A program made the position numbers and the translations under genes. Shown here piece after piece: positions 8,966-16,298 of a stretch of DNA of 64,000 nucleotides. Position 1 is the first letter of the stretch, and each line of letters opens with the position of its first letter. Location: assembly GCF_028736155.1 (NCBI RefSeq), contig NZ_CP117879.1, forward strand, positions 4,154,001 through 4,218,000, written 5' to 3'. The stretch comes from Flavobacterium sp. KACC 22763. Lineage in GTDB: Bacteria > Bacteroidota > Bacteroidia > Flavobacteriales > Flavobacteriaceae. Below the pieces are notes generated by a model, which was not told the origin of the DNA, did no database searches, and was given only the letters and a program-made list of their open reading frames with translations.

Positions 8966-10147
8966 ATGCAAACACAAAACCAGATTGAAAATTTCCTTTT
9001 TCAGGGAAAATTTGACGAGGCCAGAGAATGTCTAAATAACGGAGAAAAATTTAATGAACAATATCTAAAAAACAATTTTTCTCAGATTACTGCCAAAATT
9101 ATTGATGCTAAAGAAATTGATTTCATTGAAAAATTAATAAAAGCAGGTTTTATTGAAACCGACATTTACGAATTAGACAGTTTTGACCAATCCATTTTTA
9201 AGCCACTAACTTTATATTTAAAAGATGACGAAGAATCAATTACTTTTTTCAAAGAATTGATGTCGAAAATGGATAACCTTAACGACGAAATCAGTGATAA
9301 AACTCTTCTTGGTTATTTTCTTGAAAAAGGCATTTCACCAAAAATAGTTAAAGTTTTGGTTGATGATTTTGGAGCTAACACACAGTATAAGAACAATGCA
9401 GGAGAAAATTTCATTTATGCCGTCTTGAATACATATGGCCTAGATCCTGCAAAAGTGAAAGAATATATCACGATTCTTCTGAACAATGGTGTTGACATTA
9501 ACGAGAAAAATATTGTTGGCACTACGCCTTTGATGTGTGCCGTTAAAAGAACTCGAAAAGAGCTTTTACCATTTTTACTCGAAAACGGTGCCGATTCTAG
9601 CGAAACTGACAATCAGAACAATACTGCTTTTTATTACGCTGTGGCAGAGCAACACTCGTATGATATGTACGATGCTCTAGCAACTTTTTCTTCCCCTGAT
9701 TTTAATATTGTGAATAAAGACGGACGAACTCTGTTTACTAATTTCATCAGTTCTGTTTCTGGCTCCCCAAATGATATTTCATTCTTAGAAAGATTATTGT
9801 CTGATGGCGCTGACGTGAATTTCTATGCGCAATATTACGGACAGCCGAAATCAGGAATTGATTTTATTGTTGAAAAGAAATCAGACATCTTGAAATCGGT
9901 TTTAGAGAATGTTTCTTTAGATGTGAACGAACAAGACAATCAAGGAAATACTATTTTGCATAAAGTCTGCGCTTATAATGTGAACTACGACGCAGAAATG
10001 GCAAAAGAAACCTATAGAAAAGTAAAATTACTTTTGGATCAAGGCGCCGACATTTCGATTACAAACGACAAAGACGAAACGGCTTTGATGCTTGCCTCTG
10101 GAGACAACCTGAAAATTAAAACGGTTGAACTTTTAATGAAACAATAA
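8966..10147 (+). CDS. Ankyrin-repeat protein, no export signal
   Basis: This 393-residue protein has degenerate ankyrin repeats from about residue 130 to the end. Clear examples are GTTPLMCAVKRTRKELLPFLLENGAD and GNTILHKVC, followed by KVKLLLDQGADISITN. The N-terminal 120 residues look helical and may hold worn-down repeats. There is no signal peptide or membrane segment, so it is probably cytoplasmic. Ankyrin arrays bind protein partners; the partner is unknown. It starts a same-strand cluster (8966-14007) with two more ankyrin proteins and two lipoproteins; the next gene begins 28 bp downstream. Confidence 0.85.
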   Translation: MQTQNQIENFLFQGKFDEARECLNNGEKFNEQYLKNNFSQITAKIIDAKEIDFIEKLIKAGFIETDIYELDSFDQSIFKPLTLYLKDDEESITFFKELMSKMDNLNDEISDKTLLGYFLEKGISPKIVKVLVDDFGANTQYKNNAGENFIYAVLNTYGLDPAKVKEYITILLNNGVDINEKNIVGTTPLMCAVKRTRKELLPFLLENGADSSETDNQNNTAFYYAVAEQHSYDMYDALATFSSPDFNIVNKDGRTLFTNFISSVSGSPNDISFLERLLSDGADVNFYAQYYGQPKSGIDFIVEKKSDILKSVLENVSLDVNEQDNQGNTILHKVCAYNVNYDAEMAKETYRKVKLLLDQGADISITNDKDETALMLASGDNLKIKTVELLMKQ

Positions 10148-10175
10148 AACAATCATTTACTAAAATACCACATAC

Positions 10176-11528
10176 ATGTCAATGTCATTTATAGTTGCCT
10201 GCGAAAACGGGAATCGAAAAATAGCCGAATTGCTGCTTCAAAATAAAGAAGTAGATGTAAAATATACCGATGAAAAAGGAAGAACTGCAATTCATTACGC
10301 CGCGCATCGCGGTTATCTCGATATTGTAAAAATTCTACACGAAGAAGGTGCCGATATTAACTACGAAGATCATCAGGGAGAAACGCCTTTGTACTTTGCC
10401 TGCCTTCAAAAACAAAAACAAACTGCATTATATCTTTTAGAAAATGGAGCAGAAATTACCAAAAACGACAAATACGGAAATAGCCTGTTGCATTTAGTAG
10501 TTCAGACGGCTCAAATTGAAATTGCAACAAAGTTGCTTCAAGCTGGAGTCGATGTTAATTTACTGAATAACAATGGAGAAACTCCGCTATTATTGGCTTC
10601 TGCAAAACTAAATAGAGAAATCATACAACTGCTTTTAGATAATGGCGCCGATATTAATGTAACCGATAAACAGGGAAATACACCGCTTATTTATGCTTGT
10701 TATACCAAATCGATTCCGATGGTGACTTTGCTTTTAGATAACGGTGCCGATATAAACCATACGAATCATTCGGGTGAAAATGCACTTTTAATTGCTTGCT
10801 ATGAAACCAATAGAATGTTAGCTAAATTATTGATTGAAAGAGGCTCAGATGTATTTACTTCAAGCAATAATGGATATTCTCCGATTTGGTACGCTTGCGC
10901 GAATAATCAGAAGGAGATTGTGGCCTTATTTTTAGAAAACGGAGTTGATGTGAATTATAGCAAACCAATGGCTGAGGACACTTCTTCAATGAATGATTAT
11001 TTGGATTGGATTGTAAGCGCCACAAATATTTCGAACGAATCGAGCTTTACCTTAAACAGTTCATACAACTATGGCGGAGAAAGCCTATTACATGTGGCAA
11101 CCAAAAAGGGAAATTTAAGCATGGTTAAACTGCTGATTGAAGCTGGGGCGAACATCAACATTCAAGACGAATCTGGAAACACGCCTTTGCACTACAGCGC
11201 CGCAAATGGAAAAAAGGATGTTGTAAAGTATCTATTGGACAACAAAGCCGATGCTTCAATCGTAAACGTAAAAGAACAAAAAGCGATAGATTATTCGAAT
11301 GTAAAAGGTTTTAATGAAATTACGGAACTTATTCTGAAATATGCTCCATCAGGAACTGTTGTAAATCCAATAAATACTCCACAACAACCCGAAGCACCAA
11401 AAGCCGAAGTTTCAAATTCGATGGAAGCAAAGAAAAAAGCATTATTAGATTTAAAGGAACTTCTAGATGCTGGAATCTTAACTTCGGAGGAATTTGATGC
11501 TGAGAAAAGTAAAATTTTAAAAGGATAA
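10176..11528 (+). CDS. Ankyrin-repeat protein with C-terminal SHOCT domain
   Basis: The protein has 450 residues. Roughly ten ankyrin repeats start at residue 2 and run to about 390, many with the consensus G-x-TPLHxAA and LLL-x-x-GADIN. A linker rich in Pro and Ala follows, then residues 416-450 match a SHOCT (short C-terminal) domain: LLDLKELLDAGILTSEEFDAEK. SHOCT is thought to mediate oligomerisation or nucleic-acid binding and usually ends unrelated proteins; its pairing with ankyrin repeats is unusual. No signal peptide. It probably forms an operon with the preceding ankyrin gene (28-bp gap) and the following lipoprotein (17-bp gap). Confidence 0.87.
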   Translation: MSMSFIVACENGNRKIAELLLQNKEVDVKYTDEKGRTAIHYAAHRGYLDIVKILHEEGADINYEDHQGETPLYFACLQKQKQTALYLLENGAEITKNDKYGNSLLHLVVQTAQIEIATKLLQAGVDVNLLNNNGETPLLLASAKLNREIIQLLLDNGADINVTDKQGNTPLIYACYTKSIPMVTLLLDNGADINHTNHSGENALLIACYETNRMLAKLLIERGSDVFTSSNNGYSPIWYACANNQKEIVALFLENGVDVNYSKPMAEDTSSMNDYLDWIVSATNISNESSFTLNSSYNYGGESLLHVATKKGNLSMVKLLIEAGANINIQDESGNTPLHYSAANGKKDVVKYLLDNKADASIVNVKEQKAIDYSNVKGFNEITELILKYAPSGTVVNPINTPQQPEAPKAEVSNSMEAKKKALLDLKELLDAGILTSEEFDAEKSKILKG

Positions 11529-11545
11529 ATATAAATAAACACAAA

Positions 11546-12085
11546 ATGAAAAAAATCTTAAATGCCACAACTTTTTTTTTAGTAATAATTGCCGGAAGCA
11601 TCGTTACATCTTGCACCAACCTTTCACCAGAAAAAACCTTCGAAATTGCTGCTTTAAATTCGAATTTATTATCTCGTTTTGGAAGTAAAGAAATTAATGA
11701 AAAACTGCAATCTGAAGCACAAGTTTATGATGAAAGCCAAAAAAAGATGGTTCCTTCTTCTTACTACGATGCATTTAAATATGACATTACGAATCTGGAA
11801 ACACGTTTTCAAACTATTAAAGATATACCAGAAGATGATGACAATAAAGAACTTCTTCAAGCATCAAAAGATTTATTTGCTTATGCGATTGCCAAACAAA
11901 AAGAAGGTTATTTACCAATTGCAAAGCTAAAAGATGAAAAAGCTTCGCCTGAACAAATACAAAAAGCAATTACCGATTTTGACGCATCAACACAAAGCGA
12001 AATTGATGCAAAGTTTACCAAATTAATGAATGTTGCACAAGCATATGTAGACAAACATGATATCAATGCTAAAATAGGTATTTGA
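11546..12085 (+). CDS. Lipoprotein of unknown function
   Basis: A signal peptide with lipobox IVTSC (Cys23) marks this 179-residue protein as a membrane-anchored lipoprotein. The rest is predicted mostly helical and rich in Lys, Glu and Gln, with no cysteine or recognisable catalytic motif. It lies 17 bp after the ankyrin-SHOCT gene and is likely cotranscribed with it. A role on the periplasmic side of whatever the ankyrin proteins do is only an inference from position. I do not recognise the family. Confidence 0.75.
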   Translation: MKKILNATTFFLVIIAGSIVTSCTNLSPEKTFEIAALNSNLLSRFGSKEINEKLQSEAQVYDESQKKMVPSSYYDAFKYDITNLETRFQTIKDIPEDDDNKELLQASKDLFAYAIAKQKEGYLPIAKLKDEKASPEQIQKAITDFDASTQSEIDAKFTKLMNVAQAYVDKHDINAKIGI

Positions 12086-12128
12086 AATCAAATATCTTGA
12101 TCAATGATTTTAAAAAGCAATAAGAATA

Positions 12129-13193
12129 ATGGCAAAGAAAAAGAAAACACTTCCCAAAAATTTTAACGAATTAATTGAAAAAAAAGACATTGAAGCGTTA
12201 AAAACAGTATTTGAAACTTGTGAATTGGATGCAAGAGGCGGCTACGGAAAAACAACAGCATTAAGCTTTTGGGGTATTCCTGATGAGCTTATACATTGGC
12301 TAGTGCAAAATGGTGCAGATTTAGAAGCTGTTGATACTTATAACCGTACTGCATTACATCAAAACGCGATTATGCGCACTGGTAAGGTTTCAACTTTATT
12401 AGAACTCGGTGCAAATATACATGCAAGGGACAATTATGGAGATACTCCTTTACATTTTGCTGCTGGAAGCGGTTTTAATACAGATGCAGTTAAAAAACTT
12501 ATTGAATATGGAGCAGAGATCAGTGCGTTGAATAACTACAAACAAACTCCATTAGAAAGGGCTTTGATTAGAGCAAACAACATTGATCTTCCAAATTTGG
12601 CCGAAATATCTAAAATACTTTTAAAATCTAACGGCGAAATAACTCAAACCATGAAAGATGCTGTCATTCGAAAAGGAGAGGATTTTGAATTTCATAGAGA
12701 AAATTTCAACAAAGATTATTTAGAAGAGACAGACAATGCATTAAACGAACTTTATGAAATGTTTCATGTTCCGCCTGTAAAAAGACGCATTCTACATAAC
12801 GGTGTGTCTCCCATTTCTGTAACTGGCACAACTTGGGAGAAACAATTCGAAGAACTATGGGAACTCTTAATACCGTCAAAGGGCAGTTCAAAAACCATAC
12901 AAGGCGAAGTCGTGCGCATTGCAGGAAAAGTGCGAGATGAAATATATAGAAATGGCGGTGGAAATTGGAATATCGATTTTAAAAAAATGTTAGATGCCTT
13001 TTTTATCCATTTGTCTTCAAATAATTCACTGTCTACTAAAGAACTTGCAAAAGCAGATTTAGTTATAAAAGATGTTCGAAAAAATGGAGATGGAGAAATC
13101 GACGAACTTAATTTTCTATGTGAACTCGCAACTAAATGGGTTCTTGCAAATACGACGCCCATTTTGCTAAGCGAACCAAATTATAAAAGATAA
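12129..13193 (+). CDS. Ankyrin-repeat protein with unidentified C-terminal domain
   Basis: In this 354-residue protein, residues 30-150 carry about three ankyrin repeats (for example GDTPLHFAAGSG and AVKKLIEYGAEIS). From about residue 215 a separate domain begins, with TTWEKQFEELWELLIP, then a GEVVRIAGKVRDEIYRNGG segment and a WN-x-DFKKML stretch. I have seen similar segments in small uncharacterised bacterial proteins but cannot name the family. There is no export signal. It lies 43 bp after the lipoprotein gene. The ankyrin part may present the C-terminal domain to a partner; the function is unknown. Confidence 0.8.
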   Translation: MAKKKKTLPKNFNELIEKKDIEALKTVFETCELDARGGYGKTTALSFWGIPDELIHWLVQNGADLEAVDTYNRTALHQNAIMRTGKVSTLLELGANIHARDNYGDTPLHFAAGSGFNTDAVKKLIEYGAEISALNNYKQTPLERALIRANNIDLPNLAEISKILLKSNGEITQTMKDAVIRKGEDFEFHRENFNKDYLEETDNALNELYEMFHVPPVKRRILHNGVSPISVTGTTWEKQFEELWELLIPSKGSSKTIQGEVVRIAGKVRDEIYRNGGGNWNIDFKKMLDAFFIHLSSNNSLSTKELAKADLVIKDVRKNGDGEIDELNFLCELATKWVLANTTPILLSEPNYKR

Positions 13194-13221
13194 AATCATC
13201 AAACGCTTTGAATGACACAAA

Positions 13222-14007
13222 ATGTTTGTCTTGATGAAATTTAAAAAACCTATTATGATTAGAAACCTACTTTTTACAATCAATATCTTAATCCTTATTG
13301 GATTTTCAAGTTGTAACAAAACCAAAGAAAAAACCGAATCTGGTCAGGTTTCAGAAATTCCGACTGTTCCAGAAGTTTTTGAAGGAGACACAACTTCAAT
13401 CGAAATAAAGAAAAAGCCTGAAGATTTTATTCCAAAAGGATACGTCCCATTTGATACAATTAAAGGCGATTTTAATAAAGACGGACTGGAAGACTGCATA
13501 TTAATTATTAAAGGGACAGATAAGAGTAAAATAATTCAGCATGAATATCGTGGAGAATTAGATAGAAATCGAAGAGGAATTATAGCATTATTAAATAAAA
13601 ATGGTGGTTATGAATTAGCTGCTAAAAATTACAGCTGTTTTTCTTCCGAAAATGAAGAAGGTGGTGTTTATTATGCCCCAGAACTTGACCTTGAAATAAA
13701 AAACGGAAAATTGTACATAAACTATGCTCATGGAAGATACGGTTATTGGAGTTACACCTTCAGATATCAAAACAATGATTTAGAAATGATTGGCTACGAT
13801 TCTAGCGAAAACCATGGCCCGATAGTTCTTTATAAAACCAGTATAAACTTTTTAACCAAAATGAAAATAGAAAGTGAAAACATAAACAGAAATGTGGAAG
13901 ACAGCGAAGAAGTCTTTGAGAAAACCGAGACGAAAATAAAAAGATCAAAATTGATTAAATTATCTGAAATCAAAGATTTTGATGAGCTGCATCTTTACGA
14001 TGAATAA
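13222..14007 (+). CDS. Lipoprotein with an FG-GAP-like calcium-loop segment
   Basis: The protein has 261 residues as listed, but the start at 13255 (MIRNLLFTIN, a 20-residue signal peptide up to lipobox FSSC) is the more natural one; 13222 and 13234 are in-frame alternatives. The segment GDFNKDGLEDCILII fits the D-x-N-x-DG-x-x-D loop found in FG-GAP/VCBS repeats. No enzyme motif is visible. It is the last gene of the ankyrin cluster, 28 bp after its neighbour, and ends at a strong bidirectional terminator. Probably a surface or periplasmic lipoprotein; function unknown. Confidence 0.75.
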   Translation: MFVLMKFKKPIMIRNLLFTINILILIGFSSCNKTKEKTESGQVSEIPTVPEVFEGDTTSIEIKKKPEDFIPKGYVPFDTIKGDFNKDGLEDCILIIKGTDKSKIIQHEYRGELDRNRRGIIALLNKNGGYELAAKNYSCFSSENEEGGVYYAPELDLEIKNGKLYINYAHGRYGYWSYTFRYQNNDLEMIGYDSSENHGPIVLYKTSINFLTKMKIESENINRNVEDSEEVFEKTETKIKRSKLIKLSEIKDFDELHLYDE

Positions 14008-14010
14008 TAA

Positions 14011-14044
14011 AACCCCCTATTTTGTATTACTACAAATAGGGGTT
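14011..14044. terminator. Bidirectional terminator between convergent genes
   Basis: AACCCC...TATTTTGTA pairs with TACAAATAGGGGTT with one bulge, flanked by A/T runs on both sides. It separates the ankyrin cluster (plus) from the ferredoxin gene (minus). Confidence 0.85.
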
Positions 14045-14063
14045 ATATTTTAAAACAAGTTTC

Positions 14064-14294
14064 TCAGGTCTCTTTAACCGTAATAATCTTCACCGGACAA
14101 GCCTTTGCTGCCAGTTCACAGCTTTCAACAATCGCATGATTGGGGGATTTTAAAGTAAAAAAGCCTTTTGCATTCTGCGAATGAATGAGAACCGATTTCC
14201 CATCTTTTTTTGACATTTGAAAATGAACAGGATCCATTTCGACGCAATAGTTGCAGCCAATGCATTTGTCTCTTTGTAAAGTTATAATAACCAT
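14064..14294 (-). CDS. [4Fe-4S] ferredoxin
   Basis: This 76-residue protein has the cluster ligands Cys11, Cys14, Cys17 (CIGCNYC) and Cys66 before Pro, with a further Cys59. This is the pattern of single-cluster [4Fe-4S] ferredoxins. Its first base is the last base of the trhP stop codon (1-bp overlap), so the two are translationally coupled. TrhP-dependent tRNA hydroxylation in E. coli needs iron-sulfur biogenesis. A dedicated electron donor or cluster partner next to trhP is therefore a sensible inference, although the redox partner has not been shown. Confidence 0.87.
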   Translation of the reverse strand: MVIITLQRDKCIGCNYCVEMDPVHFQMSKKDGKSVLIHSQNAKGFFTLKSPNHAIVESCELAAKACPVKIITVKET

Positions 14295-15535
14295 TACGCC
14301 TCAACAATTTTATATAGTTTGTCCGACATTCTGATTCTAAACGGCAGTTTGAAACTGCAATCATCCCCTTTTGTAGCTTTTTCTCCTGCAACGTCATTCA
14401 CAAACATTTCATCGATAATCATTTCCTGAGCGCCCGTGCTTGGTCCCGTTACTAAAATTTTATCACCGATTTTAATATCATAAGCTTCAATCTTAAACTG
14501 TCCAACCTCAGCTTTTGGGAAATAATGCGTTCCTTTACCAACATAAACCTTTTTCTGCGTTGCTGCAGATCCAGGAATCTCGCTCCACTCTCCTAATTCC
14601 TGTCCGAGGTAATAACCAGACCAGAATCCGCGATTGTAAACCGTTTCTAAAGCTTTCATCCAGACTGCTGTTTTTTCTTTAGAGAAAGTTCCTTCGTAAT
14701 AGGCATCAATTGCTTCACGATAGGTTTTTGTTACTGTTGCCACATATTCTGGCGCACGGCCTCGACCTTCTATTTTCAACACCTTGATTCCAGAATCGAT
14801 AACCTGATCTAAGAAATCCAATGTACATAAATCTTTAGGCGACATCATATATTCGTTATCCAATTCGATTTCAAAACCTGTTTCCTGATCGATAACCGTA
14901 TATTTTTTTCGGCAGTTTTGTTTGCATGCGCCACGATTTGCAGATGAATTATGCGAATGCAGACTCAAATAACATTTTCCCGAAACAGCCATACACAAAG
15001 CGCCGTGACCAAAGATTTCGATTTCAACTAAATTTCCGTTTGGTCCTGTTATCTGTTCTTTCTCAATTTGGTCTGTAATGTTCTTTACTTGACGCAAACT
15101 CAATTCTCGGCTTAAAACCATTGTATCAGCAAATAAGCTGTAGAATTTAATGGTTTCAATATTCGTTACATTCAATTGTGTTGAAATATGAACTTCTATT
15201 CCGATTGATCTTGCCATCGCAATTACGGCTTGATCAGAAGCAATTACAGATGTAATATTGGCTTCTTTAGCTTTCGTCAATAATGTTTTTACGACTGATA
15301 AATCGTGATCGTAAATAATCGTATTTAGAGTAAGATAGCTTCGAACGTTTTTGGCTTCGCATCGATTGGCAATTTCTTTTAAATCGTCAATCGTAAAGTT
15401 CACTGTTGAACGTGCACGCATATTAAGCTGTTCAACTCCAAAATATACTGAATCACAGCCATTGTCTAAAGCAGCCTGAAGTGACTCAAAATCTCCTGCA
15501 GGAGCCATGAGTTCAATTGTATTGTTAATTGTCAT
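14294..15535 (-). CDS. trhP: tRNA U34 hydroxylation protein TrhP (peptidase U32 family)
   Basis: This 413-residue protein carries the U32 signature EIFGHGALCMAVSGKCYLS (around residue 173), followed by RGACKQNCRK with conserved cysteines. E. coli TrhP (YegQ) makes 5-hydroxyuridine at tRNA position 34 using prephenate. The N-terminal two thirds form the TIM-barrel-like part. Residues 326-413 are the U32 C-terminal beta-barrel domain, ending RIRMSDKLYKIVEA. That last domain is clearly related to the end of TrhO at 16299-17657. Other U32 members (RlhA, UbiU/UbiV) are possible names, but the neighbouring TrhO favours TrhP. Confidence 0.85.
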   Translation of the reverse strand: MTINNTIELMAPAGDFESLQAALDNGCDSVYFGVEQLNMRARSTVNFTIDDLKEIANRCEAKNVRSYLTLNTIIYDHDLSVVKTLLTKAKEANITSVIASDQAVIAMARSIGIEVHISTQLNVTNIETIKFYSLFADTMVLSRELSLRQVKNITDQIEKEQITGPNGNLVEIEIFGHGALCMAVSGKCYLSLHSHNSSANRGACKQNCRKKYTVIDQETGFEIELDNEYMMSPKDLCTLDFLDQVIDSGIKVLKIEGRGRAPEYVATVTKTYREAIDAYYEGTFSKEKTAVWMKALETVYNRGFWSGYYLGQELGEWSEIPGSAATQKKVYVGKGTHYFPKAEVGQFKIEAYDIKIGDKILVTGPSTGAQEMIIDEMFVNDVAGEKATKGDDCSFKLPFRIRMSDKLYKIVEA

Positions 15536-15589
15536 TTTTGATTTTATTATTTCAATGAAATGATTTTTAATCAGTCATCTAACAATTTG

Positions 15590-15597
15590 CAAAAATA
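15590..15597 (-). promoter_or_regulatory. -7 box for trhP
   Basis: On the minus strand this reads TATTTTTG followed by C, matching TAnnTTTG, 55 bp before the trhP start. It suggests trhP and the ferredoxin have their own promoter downstream of the RAYT gene. Confidence 0.5.
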
Positions 15598-15718
15598 CTG
15601 TGGGTGTAGATTAGATTTCTATGATTTATATCATAGTTTATGTTTTAAAAATTATTCGCAGTAGCCCAATAATAAATCATTTGCTATGTCCATAATTGTA
15701 ACGCAATCTTTATCAAAT

Positions 15719-15806
15719 ATAGCCCACGGTTTCAACCGTGGAAACACAATGGACATCCTTAACGTTACGCAACAATACGTTTCCCACGGTTGAAACCGTG
15801 GGCTAT
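15719..15806. repeat. Inverted pair of REP elements next to the RAYT gene
   Basis: Two hairpins with the same 8-bp stem, CCACGGTT/AACCGTGG (15724-15741 and 15784-15801), lie in opposite orientation. Each has the frame ATAGCC-stem-GG(G)AAAC. The whole forms a BIME-like unit that ends 38 bp after the RAYT stop codon. It fills most of the 309-bp gap 15536-15844; nothing else was seen there except the trhP promoter. Confidence 0.88.
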
Positions 15807-15844
15807 GTTCTATATTGTGATATTTTTTATGTTTTGAGATCGAT

Positions 15845-16276
15845 CTAATTTTCAAACCCATGCAGTTTTACAAATTCATCAAATTCCTGCTGTCCATCCT
15901 TTTTGAGATGATGCTGCTTTTGTTTTTTAATGTAATTAAAAACAAGATCAAGCTGAGACTCGCTTACAGCAAAAGCCGCATAGCCCTTTTGCCATGCGAA
16001 TTTTTCAAGAATTAGATTTTCTCCATTTATACAATGAGATGAAACTCCTTTCGCTTGACGAATTACATCCGAAATAGATTTTTGGGGATTCAATAAAAAT
16101 AAAACATGTACATGATCAGGCATTCCGTTTATGATTCTAACAGGACAACCCAATTCAATTAACTCATTGTGAATATAATCGTGTACCTTTTTTTCAATTG
16201 AAAAGTCAATTAATTCCTTACGGTTTTTGGTTGACCAAATGGCGTGAATCCATAATTTGGCAAAAGAATGTGACAT
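15845..16276 (-). CDS. RAYT: REP-associated tyrosine transposase (HUH, IS200/IS605-like)
   Basis: At 143 residues this is typical of TnpA-like Y1 transposases. The HUH metal site is HVHVLF within GMPDHVHVLFLLNP (about residues 51-64), and the likely catalytic Tyr lies in FNYIKKQKQHHLKK (about residue 114), a tyrosine followed by downstream His/Gln. Related enzymes cut and join single-stranded DNA at REP hairpins. The matching palindromes sit directly downstream, and a similar pair lies at 32982-33107, but there are no IS ends or passenger genes. It sits between trhO (22 bp upstream) and trhP. Domesticated RAYT is the best call. Confidence 0.88.
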   Translation of the reverse strand: MSHSFAKLWIHAIWSTKNRKELIDFSIEKKVHDYIHNELIELGCPVRIINGMPDHVHVLFLLNPQKSISDVIRQAKGVSSHCINGENLILEKFAWQKGYAAFAVSESQLDLVFNYIKKQKQHHLKKDGQQEFDEFVKLHGFEN

Positions 16277-16298
16277 TGTAAAGTAGCGTTAAAAACCG

